A DNA stretch of 64,000 nt, taken from the NCBI GenBank assembly GCA_002255955.1, contig NKIM01000008.1, positions 1 to 64,000 on the forward strand. Reading direction: 5' to 3'. Shown here piece by piece: positions 7,491 through 15,752 of this stretch (position 1 is its first letter; each line of letters starts with the position of its first letter). Below the pieces are notes generated by a model. It did not search any database. It had not been told where the DNA came from and saw only the letters and a list, made by a program, of their open reading frames with translations. The position numbers were made by a program, and so were the translations under genes. Source of the DNA: Burkholderiales bacterium PBB2. Lineage in GTDB: Bacteria > Pseudomonadota > Gammaproteobacteria > Burkholderiales > Burkholderiaceae_C.

Positions 7491-8618
7491 TCAGCCCGCG
7501 GCTGGCGCGGCGATGGCCTCGGCAATCACGCCGCCGCCCAGGCAGACCTCACCGTCGTAGAGCACCAGGCTCTGGCCCGGGGTGACGGCCCATTGCGGCT
7601 GGGCAAAGTCCACGCGGCAGTGGCCGGCGGCCGGCGTGTCGGGGTGGAAGGCGCAGGCGGCGTCGACCTGGCGGTAGCGGGTCTTGGCGCCGAAGCCGCC
7701 AAAGGCGGGCTGGGCATCGGTCCAGGACAGGTCGTCGGCGACCAGGGCCTGGCTCAGCAGCAGCGGGTGCTGGTGGCCTTGCACGACGATCAAGGTGTTC
7801 TTCTCCATGTCCTTGCGCGCCACGAACCAGGGCTCATGTTCGCCACCGCCGCGCGGCGTTCCTTTTTCCTTCACGCCGCCGATGCCCAGGCCTTGGCGCT
7901 GACCCAGGGTGTAGAAGGACAGGCCGACATGCTCGCCCAGCTTGCGGCCGCGCTCGTCCTTGATGGGCCCCGGCCGGTGGGCCAGGTAGCGGTTCAGGAA
8001 TTCGCGGAAGGGCCGCTCGCCGATGAAGCAGATGCCGGTCGAGTCCTTCTTCTTGGCGTTCGGCAGGCCGATCTCCTCGGCGATGCGGCGCACCTCGGTC
8101 TTGTGCAGTTCGCCGACCGGGAACAGGGTCTTGGCCAGCTGGGCCTGGTTCAGGCGGTGCAGGAAGTAGCTCTGGTCCTTGCTGTTGTCCACGCCCTTGA
8201 GCAGCTCCGTCCGACCGTTGCGTTGGCGCACCCGAGCGTAATGGCCGGTGGCGATCTTCTCGGCGCCCAGGCGCATGGCGTGGTCGAGGAAGGCCTTGAA
8301 CTTGATCTCGGCATTGCACAGCACATCGGGGTTGGGCGTGCGGCCGGCCTGGTACTCGCGCAGAAAGGCGGCGAAGACGCGGTCCTTGTAGTCAGCGGCG
8401 AAGTTGACGTGCTCGATCTCGATGCCGATCACGTCCGCCACGGCGGCCGCGTCGACGAAGTCGATGTTGGAGGAACAGTACTCGCTGTCGTCGTCATCCT
8501 CCCAGTTCTTCATGAAGATGCCCACGACTTCGTGGCCGGCTTTTTTCAGCAGGTAGGCGGTGACGGCGGAATCGACGCCGCCGGACAGGCCGACGACGAT
8601 GCGTTGCTTGGAGTTCAT
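7491..8618 (-). CDS. mnmA: tRNA-specific 2-thiouridylase MnmA
   Basis: MnmA transfers sulfur to U34 of tRNA-Glu, -Gln and -Lys (s2U34), using ATP to adenylate the base and persulfide delivered by the Tus relay. The N-terminal PP-loop [12 protein letters not shown] binds ATP. The two catalytic cysteines are present as Cys101 ([12 protein letters not shown]) and Cys197 ([12 protein letters not shown]). The length of 375 aa is normal. The start is the ATG at 8618, giving [14 protein letters not shown]. The frame is open further upstream, but that extension has no family similarity. The gene is divergent from the DUF535 gene, with about 190 bases between them. Confidence 0.97.
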   Translation of the reverse strand: MNSKQRIVVGLSGGVDSAVTAYLLKKAGHEVVGIFMKNWEDDDDSEYCSSNIDFVDAAAVADVIGIEIEHVNFAADYKDRVFAAFLREYQAGRTPNPDVLCNAEIKFKAFLDHAMRLGAEKIATGHYARVRQRNGRTELLKGVDNSKDQSYFLHRLNQAQLAKTLFPVGELHKTEVRRIAEEIGLPNAKKKDSTGICFIGERPFREFLNRYLAHRPGPIKDERGRKLGEHVGLSFYTLGQRQGLGIGGVKEKGTPRGGGEHEPWFVARKDMEKNTLIVVQGHQHPLLLSQALVADDLSWTDAQPAFGGFGAKTRYRQVDAACAFHPDTPAAGHCRVDFAQPQWAVTPGQSLVLYDGEVCLGGGVIAEAIAAPAAG

Positions 8619-8807
8619 GGGGTCGATTGTCCCGCAAGGGGCGGGCACCCCGCCCCGGTGCCGGCTTTCGCACCGGCTTGGGGCGGTGCCTGACACCCGC
8701 AAATGCGGGGCAAACCGTCATTAACAGAACTTTACAATCCGCGCCGTTCTGTGGTTTCCCTGTTTTTCCTTGAATCGGCGGCGTTCTGCGCCCCGCGAGC
8801 GCCGGCC

Positions 8808-9725
8808 ATGAAGCTGCATCCTTTTCGAATCACCCCTCACTGCGAACGCATCAGCGCCAAAGATCGCTTCAAGATCTATCTGGGCGCCTTGCTGCACCCG
8901 ACCCAAACGCAACGCTGGCTGAACTTTGTCAGCGCCCACCCGGTGCTGATGGGGGCGGTGCGCGAGCACCCCAAGCTGCTGAGCAAGATCTACCGCCCTT
9001 ACTTCTCGCGCCGCCTCGGTTGTGCGCGCCGGGTGGAGTTGCTGATGGACCACTACGGTTTCATGCTTGAACAGGGCCTGGAGCCGGTGCTGGCGCGGGC
9101 GGCACGCGAGAACCTGGTGCTCTGCCAGCTGCAGGGCAAGTCGGGCGCGACTTTCCAGGTCGAACTTTCGGCCGTCCACGAAGGCCATCGCGAGGGCGAC
9201 CTGTGCCTGCGCCTGATGCTGGATGGCGAGATGGTGTTCAGCGCCTCTTTTGTCTTCATGCGCCGCCACGGCAAGCCTTGCGTGGCCATCGGCCGCCTGC
9301 AGGGCGGGCGCTGCGAGGGCTCGCGCGAGCTGGTGCGCCGCGCCACCAAGGATTTCTACGGCTGCCGCCCCGGCGTGGTGCTGGTGCAGGCGGTGCGGCA
9401 GATCGGCGCCTCGCTCGGTTGCGAGCGCCTGATCCTGATCAGCAACCGCGACCGTGTGGCGCTCAACCCCTGGCGCCGCCGCAAGATCAGCTCCAACTAC
9501 GACGCCTTGTGGGGCGAGATCGGTGCGCGGCCCAGCGATTGCGGCAATTTTGAACTGCGCTGCGACGAGGTGCCCCAGCCGGTGCTGGAAGAGGTGCCTT
9601 CGCGCAAGCGAACCGAGGTCAAGCGAAAATTCGCCATGCTGGATGCCATGTACGTGGGCCTGCAGCTGCAGCTGGCGGTGTGGGTCAGCGAGCTGCCGGT
9701 CATCGAGACGCTGACGCAGCTCTGA
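8808..9725 (+). CDS. DUF535 (VirK/YbjX) family protein
   Basis: The 305-residue product shows the DUF535/VirK-YbjX pattern: an N-terminal HPTQTQRWLNFVSAHPVL segment, a central LCLRLMLDGEMVFSASFVFM strand region, then RRATKDFYGCRPGVVLVQAV and SNYDALWGEIGA. Members include Salmonella VirK and E. coli YbjX, linked to virulence, cationic peptide resistance or outer-membrane maintenance; their biochemistry is not known. No signal peptide or membrane segment is visible, so it is probably cytoplasmic or peripheral. The start is the ATG at 8808 (MKLHPFRIT), 189 bases from the mnmA start on the other strand. An AT-rich TTTACAAT at 8731-8738 is a possible -10 element for this gene. Confidence 0.85.
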   Translation: MKLHPFRITPHCERISAKDRFKIYLGALLHPTQTQRWLNFVSAHPVLMGAVREHPKLLSKIYRPYFSRRLGCARRVELLMDHYGFMLEQGLEPVLARAARENLVLCQLQGKSGATFQVELSAVHEGHREGDLCLRLMLDGEMVFSASFVFMRRHGKPCVAIGRLQGGRCEGSRELVRRATKDFYGCRPGVVLVQAVRQIGASLGCERLILISNRDRVALNPWRRRKISSNYDALWGEIGARPSDCGNFELRCDEVPQPVLEEVPSRKRTEVKRKFAMLDAMYVGLQLQLAVWVSELPVIETLTQL

Positions 9726-9743
9726 GAACTTGAGTCGACGACC

Positions 9744-10241
9744 TCAAGATTTGATCTGAGGCTCCAGCAGCGACGCATCGCTGAACACGGCGTCCAGCGG
9801 CAGGTGCCGGCCCGCGGCATGGTCCTCGCAGCAGCGCAGCACCAGGGGGCTGCGGTGGCGCGCGGAAGTCGCGCGTAGCTCGTCCAGGCTGAGCCAGAGC
9901 GTGCGCACGATGCCCTGGTCCAGGGCGTGGCCCGCGATCTCCTCCCCGACGCTGCCGCTGAAGGCCAGGCGCAGGTAGGTGACATCCTCCTGCCGCGCTG
10001 GCCGCTGGAAGCGGGCCAGATAGCAGCCCAGGAAGGACTCGGGTGTGAAGGCTCGCGCGGTTTCCTCCAGCGCCTCGCGCACCACCGCCTGCAGCGGCGT
10101 TTCGCCTGGGTCGAGATGGCCGGCCGGGTTGTTCAGCATCAGGCCCTCGGGCGTCTCTTCCTCGACCAGCAGGTAGCGGCCATCGCGCTCAACCACGGCC
10201 GCTACCGTGACCGAAGGCTTCCAGCGTTCGTGATTTGTCAT
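9744..10241 (-). CDS. NUDIX hydrolase (NudJ-like)
   Basis: The product contains a complete NUDIX box, GHLDPGETPLQAVVREALEET (about residues 41-61), which matches G-x5-E-x7-RE-x2-EE and binds the catalytic Mg2+. Such enzymes hydrolyse nucleoside diphosphates linked to another group. The VTVAAVVERDGRYLLVEEETPEG start and the length of 165 aa resemble NudJ (YmfB), a thiamine pyrophosphate/nucleotide phosphohydrolase usually encoded next to mnmA in gammaproteobacteria. Here mnmA is two genes away, which agrees with that assignment without proving the substrate. The gene converges on the DUF535 gene; a short CTTGAG/CTCAAG inverted repeat (9729-9748) lies between their ends. Confidence 0.9.
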   Translation of the reverse strand: MTNHERWKPSVTVAAVVERDGRYLLVEEETPEGLMLNNPAGHLDPGETPLQAVVREALEETARAFTPESFLGCYLARFQRPARQEDVTYLRLAFSGSVGEEIAGHALDQGIVRTLWLSLDELRATSARHRSPLVLRCCEDHAAGRHLPLDAVFSDASLLEPQIKS

Positions 10242-10356
10242 CTGTCGTTTGCTCCGCGTTTCCAGGGGTGTCTACGGGGGTGGAGTGTCACCTCGATTGT
10301 GTAAGCTCGACGCAAGCTGAACAGTCACATGGTTTGTTTGACCCGAGGAGGGACTC

Positions 10357-11487
10357 ATGCAGATAGGTGTTCCGCGCGAGCGCGCGGCCGGAGAGACGCG
10401 GGTGGCTGCCACCCCGGAGACGGTCAAGAAGCTGAAGGCGCAAGGCCACAGCGTGCTGGTCGAGCGCGAGGCTGGCCTGGCCGCCAGCATCACCGATGAG
10501 GCCTACCTCGCGGCCGGTGCCGACATCGTTGAGCAGGCCGCCGCTCTGGGCGCCGATCTGGTACTTAAGGTGCGCCGGCCCGAGGCCGAGGAGCTGGCCT
10601 AGATGAAATCGGGCGCCACCCTGGTCGGCATGTTGGACCCCTTCGACCGCGCCGGCCTGCAGGCCCTGGCCGCGGCCGGCCTGACCAGTTTTGCCCTGGA
10701 AGCCGCGCCGCGCACCTCGCGTGCCCAGAGCATGGATGTGCTGTCCAGCCAGGCCAATATCGCCGGCTACAAGGCGGTGATGATGGCGGCCGAGCGCTAC
10801 CAGCGCTTCTTCCCCATGCTGATGACGGCGGCCGGCACGGTCAAGGCGGCGCGCGTCGTCATTCTCGGCGTCGGAGTCGCCGGTCTGCAGGCGATTGCCA
10901 CGGCCAAGCGCCTGGGCGCGGTGATCGAGGCCTCGGATGTGCGGCCGGCGGTCAAGGAGCAGGTCGAGTCGCTCGGCGCCAAGTTCATCGATGTGCCTTA
11001 CGAAACCCAAGAGGAGCGTGAAGCTGCCGAGGGCGTGGGCGGTTATGCCCGGCCCATGCCGCCGAGCTGGCTGGACCGCCAGCGCGCCGAGGTGGCCAAG
11101 CGCGTGGCGCAGGCCGATGTGGTGATCAGCACCGCCCTGATCCCGGGCCGCGCCGCGCCGCAGCTGATCAGCGAGGACATGGTGCGCAGCATGAAGCCGG
11201 GCTCGGTCATCGTCGACCTGGCCGCCGGCCGTGGCGCCGATGGCATCGGCGGCAACTGCCCGCTGACCGAGGCTGGCCGCACGGTGGTCAAGCATGGCGT
11301 CAACCTGGTCGGCGAGACCAATCTGCCGGCCCTGGTGGCGGCCGATGCCTCGGCCCTGTATGCCCGCAATGTGCTGGACTTCCTCAAGCTCGTCCTCGCC
11401 AAGGACGGCACGCTCAGCGTGCCCTTGGAAGACGACATCGTCGCCGCCTGCCTGGTCAGCCAGGGCGGCGAGGTCAAGCGCAGCTAA
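10357..11487 (+). pseudogene. pntAA: NAD(P) transhydrogenase alpha subunit, NAD-binding part (PntAA), split by an in-frame TAG
   Basis: This is domain I (NAD(H)-binding) of the proton-translocating transhydrogenase that exchanges reducing equivalents between NADH and NADP+ using the proton gradient. The frame runs from MQIGVPRERAAGETRVAATP to the end, but codon 82 (10600-10602) is TAG. The homology continues in the same frame on both sides: VRRPEAEELA, stop, then MKSGATLVGMLDPF, with RAQSMDVLSSQANIAGYKAV and GVGVAGLQAIATAKRLG further on. No base is gained or lost, so only one codon is wrong. The TAG is followed at once by ATG, and GAGGAG at 10588-10593 lies nine bases before that ATG, so the downstream 294 residues could be made separately by reinitiation. 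It may be a real nonsense mutation, a base-call error or a two-piece gene. Intact pntAB and pntB follow. Confidence 0.88.
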
Positions 11488-11499
11488 CCCGAGATTGCC

Positions 11500-11832
11500 A
11501 TGGAACTCGTCAGTCCCACCCTCACCAATCTGATCATCTTCGTGCTGGCCATCTACGTGGGCTACCACGTGGTCTGGACGGTCACGCCGGCCTTGCACAC
11601 GCCGCTGATGGCGGTGACTAACGCCATCTCGGCCATCGTCATCGTCGGCGCCATGCTGGCCGCGGCCCTGACCGAGACCGACGCTGGCAAGCTCATGGGC
11701 ACCCTGGCCGTGGCCCTGGCGGCGGTCAATGTCTTCGGCGGCTTCCTGGTCACGCGCCGGATGCTGGAGATGTTCAAGAAGAAGACGCCCAAGCCCGCCG
11801 ACAAGAGCAACAAGGCGGAGGCGCGCTCATGA
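11500..11832 (+). CDS. pntAB: NAD(P) transhydrogenase subunit alpha part 2 (PntAB, membrane)
   Basis: This 110-residue membrane protein has three hydrophobic segments (about residues 8-28, 38-58 and 66-86) and a Lys-rich C-terminal tail. It corresponds to the transmembrane end of the alpha subunit, encoded as a separate gene in many alpha- and betaproteobacteria, and forms part of the proton channel (domain II) with PntB. It starts 12 bases after the domain I gene and ends in an ATGA overlap with pntB, so the three genes form one operon. The sequence LMGTLAVALAAVNVFGGFLV matches the conserved helix with the VFGGF motif. Confidence 0.94.
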   Translation: MELVSPTLTNLIIFVLAIYVGYHVVWTVTPALHTPLMAVTNAISAIVIVGAMLAAALTETDAGKLMGTLAVALAAVNVFGGFLVTRRMLEMFKKKTPKPADKSNKAEARS

Positions 11833-13253
11833 GCCTGAACCTCGTCACCTTCCTGTATCTGGTCGCCAGCGTCTGCTTCATCCAGGCGCTCAAGGGGCTT
11901 TCGCACCCGACCACCTCGATCCGCGGCAACCTCTTCGGCATGGTCGGCATGGCCATTGCCGCGCTGACCACGGTGGCCCTGATCCTCAAGCTGGCCGGTG
12001 GCCAGAGCCTGGGCCTGGCCTATGTGCTGGCCGGCCTGGTGCTCGGCGGCGGGATCGGCGCTTATATGGCGCAAAAGGTCGAGATGACCAAGATGCCCGA
12101 ACTGGTCGCCTTCATGCACAGCATGATCGGCTTGGCCGCGGTCTTCATCGCTGCGACCGCCGTGCTGGAACCTTGGGCTTTTGCCATCACGGCCAAGGGC
12201 GAGCCAATTCCGGGCGGCAACCGCATCGAACTGGCGCTGGGCGCCTTCATCGGCGCGGTGACCTTCAGCGGCTCGGTCATTGCCTTCGGCAAGCTCTCGG
12301 GCAAGTACAAGTTCCGCCTCTTCCAGGGCACGCCGGTGTCCTTTCCGGGTCAGCACAAGCTCAACCTGGCCTTGGGCCTGGCGGCGCTGTTCTTCTGTTT
12401 CGGCTTCTGGCATTCGCAGAGCTGGCTGGACTTCGGCCTGATCCTGGCCCTGGGCTTTGCGCTGGGCGTGCTGCTCATCATCCCGATCGGCGGTGCCGAC
12501 ATGCCGGTGGTGGTGTCCATGCTGAACAGCTACTCGGGTTGGGCGGCCGCCGGCATCGGCTTCAGCCTGAACAACAGCATGCTGATCATTGCCGGCTCGC
12601 TGGTGGGCAGCTCGGGGGCCATCCTGAGCTACATCATGTGCAAGGCCATGAACCGCAGCTTCTTCAATGTGATCCTGGGCGGGTTTGGTGGTGACACCTC
12701 CAGCGCAGCGGCCGGTGCCGCCGTGCAGCGCACGGTCAAGAGCGGCAGCGCCGACGATGCCGCCTTCATCCTCGGCAACGCCGAGACGGTGGTGATCGTG
12801 CCCGGCTACGGCCTGGCCGTGGCGCGCGCCCAGCATGCGGTCAAGGAACTGGCCGAGAAGCTCACGCACAAGGGCATCACGGTCAAGTACGCCATCCACC
12901 CGGTGGCCGGCCGCATGCCCGGCCATATGAATGTGCTGCTGGCCGAGGCCGAAGTGCCTTACGACCAGGTCTTCGAGATGGAAGACATCAACGGCGAGTT
13001 CGGCCAGGTCGATGTCGCCATCGTGCTGGGTGCCAACGATGTGGTGAACCCGGCCGCGCTGACCAAGGGCAGCCCCATCTACGGCATGCCCATCCTCGAG
13101 GCCTACAAGGCCAAGACCATCATCGTCAACAAGCGCTCGATGGCGGCCGGCTACGCCGGCCTGGACAACGAGTTGTTCTATATGGACAAGACCATGATGG
13201 TGTTTGGTGACGCCAAGAAGGTGGTGGAGGACATGGTCAAGGCGATCGAGTGA
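11829..13253 (+). CDS. pntB: NAD(P) transhydrogenase subunit beta (PntB)
   Basis: PntB supplies most of the proton channel (domain II, about residues 1-270, with many membrane helices) and the NADP(H)-binding domain III (about 290-474). Domain III shows VVIVPGYGLAVARAQHA, YAIHPVAGRMPGHMNVLLAE, VAIVLGANDVVNPAA and the closing VNKRSMAAGYAGLDNELF loop, all diagnostic. The length of 474 aa is normal. The start overlaps the pntAB stop by four bases. An intact PntB beside a split domain I gene suggests either a recent nonsense change or a sequence error, since downstream decay is not visible. Confidence 0.97.
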   Translation: MSLNLVTFLYLVASVCFIQALKGLSHPTTSIRGNLFGMVGMAIAALTTVALILKLAGGQSLGLAYVLAGLVLGGGIGAYMAQKVEMTKMPELVAFMHSMIGLAAVFIAATAVLEPWAFAITAKGEPIPGGNRIELALGAFIGAVTFSGSVIAFGKLSGKYKFRLFQGTPVSFPGQHKLNLALGLAALFFCFGFWHSQSWLDFGLILALGFALGVLLIIPIGGADMPVVVSMLNSYSGWAAAGIGFSLNNSMLIIAGSLVGSSGAILSYIMCKAMNRSFFNVILGGFGGDTSSAAAGAAVQRTVKSGSADDAAFILGNAETVVIVPGYGLAVARAQHAVKELAEKLTHKGITVKYAIHPVAGRMPGHMNVLLAEAEVPYDQVFEMEDINGEFGQVDVAIVLGANDVVNPAALTKGSPIYGMPILEAYKAKTIIVNKRSMAAGYAGLDNELFYMDKTMMVFGDAKKVVEDMVKAIE

Positions 13254-13302
13254 AAAGGCCGCGGGCGGCACGCGGGTGCCGGTCTAGAGTCTCGTATCGA
13301 AT

Positions 13303-13325
13303 CCCCTGATGAGACCAGGGGTCTC
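13303..13325 (+). other. Two mutually exclusive short stems upstream of the acyl-CoA ligase gene
   Basis: CCCCTG (13303-13308) can pair with CAGGGG (13316-13321), while GAGACC (13311-13316) can pair with GGTCTC (13320-13325). The two stems overlap and exclude each other. They lie 40-60 bases before the start of the ligase gene. This may be chance in GC-rich DNA, or a small attenuator-like leader. A TAGAGT at 13285-13290 could be a -10 box, but no good -35 is visible. Confidence 0.25.
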
Positions 13326-13365
13326 CATCGGTCAGAATCCGGGGCATCGAATGGAGACAAATAAG

Positions 13366-15048
13366 ATGGACAAGACCTGGCTCAAGAGCTACCCCGAGGG
13401 AGTTCCTGCCGAGATCCATGCCGAGCAATATCCGTCCCTGGTGGACCTGATGGACTCGGCCTTCAAGAAGTACCCGCAGCTGGCGGCCTACACCATGATG
13501 GGCCGCACCATGAAGTTCGCCCAGGTGGACGAGGCCTCGCGTGCCCTGGCCGCCCATCTGCAAAGCCTGGGTCTGGAAAAAGGCGATCGGGTCGCCGTGA
13601 TGATGCCCAATGTGCTGCAGTACCCGGTGGCCGTGGCCGCCATCCTGCGCGCCGGCTATGTGGTGGTGAACGTCAACCCGCTCTACACCCCGCGTGAACT
13701 GGAACATCAGCTCAAGGATGCCGGCGCCAAGGCCATCGTCATCCTCGAGAACTTCGCCGCCACCTTGCAGCAGGTGATCAAGCAGGTGCCGACCCAGCAT
13801 GTGATCCTGGCCTCCATGGGCGAGATGCTGGGCTTCCCCAAGAGCCTGATCGTCAACTACGTGGTGCGCCGCGTGAAGAAGATGGTGCCGGCGTTTGAGC
13901 TGCCCGGCGCGGTCGAGTTTGGCGAGGCGCTGGCGCGGGGCCGCGGCCTGGCCTACAAGGCACCCAAAGTCGGCCCCAACGACATCGCCGTGCTGCAGTA
14001 CACCGGCGGCACCACCGGCGTGTCCAAGGGCGCCGTGCTCTTGCACCGCAATCTGGTCGCCAATGTGATGCAGGCCGAGGCCTGGTACATGCCGGCGCTG
14101 AAGAAAGTGCCGGCCGGTGAGCAGGTGGTGGGCATCGCCGCCCTGCCGCTTTATCACATCTTCGGTTTCACCACCAATATGATGCTGGCCATGCACATGG
14201 GCGGCTGCAATGTGCTGATCCCCAATCCGCGTGACCTGCCGGCCATGTTCAAGGAACTGGCCAAGCACCGTTTCCACTGCTTCCCGGCCGTCAACACCTT
14301 GTTCATGGCCATGGCCAACCACAAGGACTTCAACACCGTGGACTGGAGCCATCTGGTCATCTCGGTGGGCGGAGGCATGGCGGTGCAGCAGGCCACGGCC
14401 AAGCTTTGGCTGGAGAAAACCGGCTGTTCCATCTGCGAGGGCTATGGCCTGAGCGAGACCTCGCCCGTGGCCAGCTGCAACCCGACCGACAGCACGCAGT
14501 ACACCGGCTCCATCGGCCTGCCCCTGCCCAGCACCGAGCTGCGCCTGCTCGATGACGCGGGCAACGCGGCCGCGCCCGGCGCCACCGGCGAAATCGCCAT
14601 CCGCGGCCCGCAGGTCATGGCGGGCTACTGGCAGCGCCCGGACGAAACCGCCCAGGTCATGACGGCCGACGGTTTCTTCCGGACCGGTGACATCGGCACC
14701 GTGGATGAAAAAGGTTACTTCCGCGTCGTCGACCGCAAGAAAGACATGATTCTGGTCAGCGGCTTCAACGTCTACCCCAACGAGGTGGAAGACGTGATCA
14801 CCATGATGGACGGCGTGCTGGAATGCGCGGCCGTCGGCATCGCCGATGCGAAAGCGGGCGAGGCGGTCAAGGTGGCCATCGTGCGCAAGCCCGGCGCCGC
14901 CAAGGAAGTCAGCGAAGCCGATGTGCGCGCCTACTGCGAGGCGCACCTGACCGGCTACAAGCGCCCCAAGGTCATCGAGTTCCGCAATGAACTGCCCAAG
15001 ACTCCGGTCGGCAAGATCCTGCGGCGTGAACTGCGCGACAAAACCTGA
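13366..15048 (+). CDS. fadD: Long-chain fatty acid--CoA ligase (FadD-like)
   Basis: This is an AMP-forming acyl-CoA synthetase that activates fatty acids for beta-oxidation or lipid synthesis at the inner membrane. The ATP/AMP P-loop YTGGTTGVSKGAVL lies near residue 210, followed by GYGLSETSPV (motif III), FRTGDIGTVDEKGYFRVVDR (hinge) and the catalytic Lys near the end in PKTPVGKILRREL. The DPxGTF-less YPEGVPAEIHAEQYPSLVDL start and the 560-residue length match FadD. ATG 13366 is preferred over ATG 13351 because GGAG at 13353-13356 is well placed for it. The substrate chain length is not certain. Confidence 0.93.
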   Translation: MDKTWLKSYPEGVPAEIHAEQYPSLVDLMDSAFKKYPQLAAYTMMGRTMKFAQVDEASRALAAHLQSLGLEKGDRVAVMMPNVLQYPVAVAAILRAGYVVVNVNPLYTPRELEHQLKDAGAKAIVILENFAATLQQVIKQVPTQHVILASMGEMLGFPKSLIVNYVVRRVKKMVPAFELPGAVEFGEALARGRGLAYKAPKVGPNDIAVLQYTGGTTGVSKGAVLLHRNLVANVMQAEAWYMPALKKVPAGEQVVGIAALPLYHIFGFTTNMMLAMHMGGCNVLIPNPRDLPAMFKELAKHRFHCFPAVNTLFMAMANHKDFNTVDWSHLVISVGGGMAVQQATAKLWLEKTGCSICEGYGLSETSPVASCNPTDSTQYTGSIGLPLPSTELRLLDDAGNAAAPGATGEIAIRGPQVMAGYWQRPDETAQVMTADGFFRTGDIGTVDEKGYFRVVDRKKDMILVSGFNVYPNEVEDVITMMDGVLECAAVGIADAKAGEAVKVAIVRKPGAAKEVSEADVRAYCEAHLTGYKRPKVIEFRNELPKTPVGKILRRELRDKT

Positions 15049-15126
15049 GTGTGTCGCGGGCGGGGTTTCTGCCTCTCGAGGCCCACTCTCCACTAGAGTC
15101 GGGCCCCTGAGGAAGGAAAAACCGTG

Positions 15127-15597
15127 ATGCTGGAACAGGCCTACACCAAGACCGAACAAGGCCGCGCCGAGATCAAGAACCGGGCGCTGCCGCTGTCGCG
15201 CAGCCTGCGCAACCTCCTGCTGGTCATCGATGACAGCAAGAGTGCCCAGCAATGGCTGGGCCTGGTGCAGGGCATCACGGCGGCGGACATCGCCTTTCTG
15301 ATCGACCAGGGCCTGATCGCGCCCACGGCCCGGGCTGGATCCGCAGCCGGGGTGGCGCCCGCCGCCCCGCAAGCCACGGCGCTGCCCACCCTGGACTACC
15401 AGGCCCTGTACGCCTACCTCACCGGTGCCGCGCGTGAGCACCTGGGCCTGATCAAGGGCTACCGCTGGGTGCTGGATGTGGAGCGCTGTGGCGACCTCCC
15501 GGCCCTGCAGCAGCTGGCCCTGCGCTTTGTGGATGAAGTGCGCCAGGCCCAGGGCGATGCGGTGGCGTTCAAGGTTCGCCAGTCCATGGGCCTGTAG
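15127..15597 (+). CDS. Conserved hypothetical protein
   Basis: I do not recognise this 156-residue protein. It starts MLEQAYTKTEQGRAEIKNRALPLSRSLRNLLLVIDD. That layout (a short helix, a turn, then a helix ending in LLLVIDD) is like small winged-helix-type regulatory domains found at the start of some signalling proteins. An Ala/Pro linker (about residues 65-82) leads to a second helical domain of about 70 residues. No signal peptide, membrane segment or metal motif is visible. A GAGGAAGG sequence at about 15109-15116 precedes the start; ATG 15127 is preferred over GTG 15124. A TAGAGT before it may be a -10 box, suggesting its own promoter after the ligase gene. Confidence 0.7.
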   Translation: MLEQAYTKTEQGRAEIKNRALPLSRSLRNLLLVIDDSKSAQQWLGLVQGITAADIAFLIDQGLIAPTARAGSAAGVAPAAPQATALPTLDYQALYAYLTGAAREHLGLIKGYRWVLDVERCGDLPALQQLALRFVDEVRQAQGDAVAFKVRQSMGL

Positions 15598-15610
15598 CGG
15601 CCATGCTGCG

Positions 15611-15631
15611 GACGGGCGGTGTTCGCCCGTC
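15611..15631 (+). terminator. Hairpin downstream of the hypothetical gene
   Basis: GACGGGCG (15611-15618) and CGCCCGTC (15624-15631) form an eight-base perfect stem with a five-base loop, 14 bases after the stop at 15597. There is no T-run, so it would be an imperfect intrinsic terminator or a 3'-end stabiliser. Confidence 0.45.
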
Positions 15632-15752
15632 GGGATGGCAGGGCTGTCCCTGGCTGGCACGCCGCCCGGCGGCCTGACTCGGTGATTCCACGGGCTGGCG
15701 CCGCGCCAGCGCGCGCCTACCATCGCGCGTTCGCCACTTTTGAGCGCCAGCC

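Noticed and set aside
10600-10602. Treating the TAG in the transhydrogenase gene as a decoded amber (recoding) site
   Set aside because: No suppressor tRNA or recoding signal is seen in the window. A mutation, reinitiation or a base-call error is simpler, so recoding is not claimed.
15611-15631. The GACGGGCG/CGCCCGTC hairpin as part of a dispersed repeat family
   Set aside because: I saw no second copy in the window, so it is listed only as a possible terminator.
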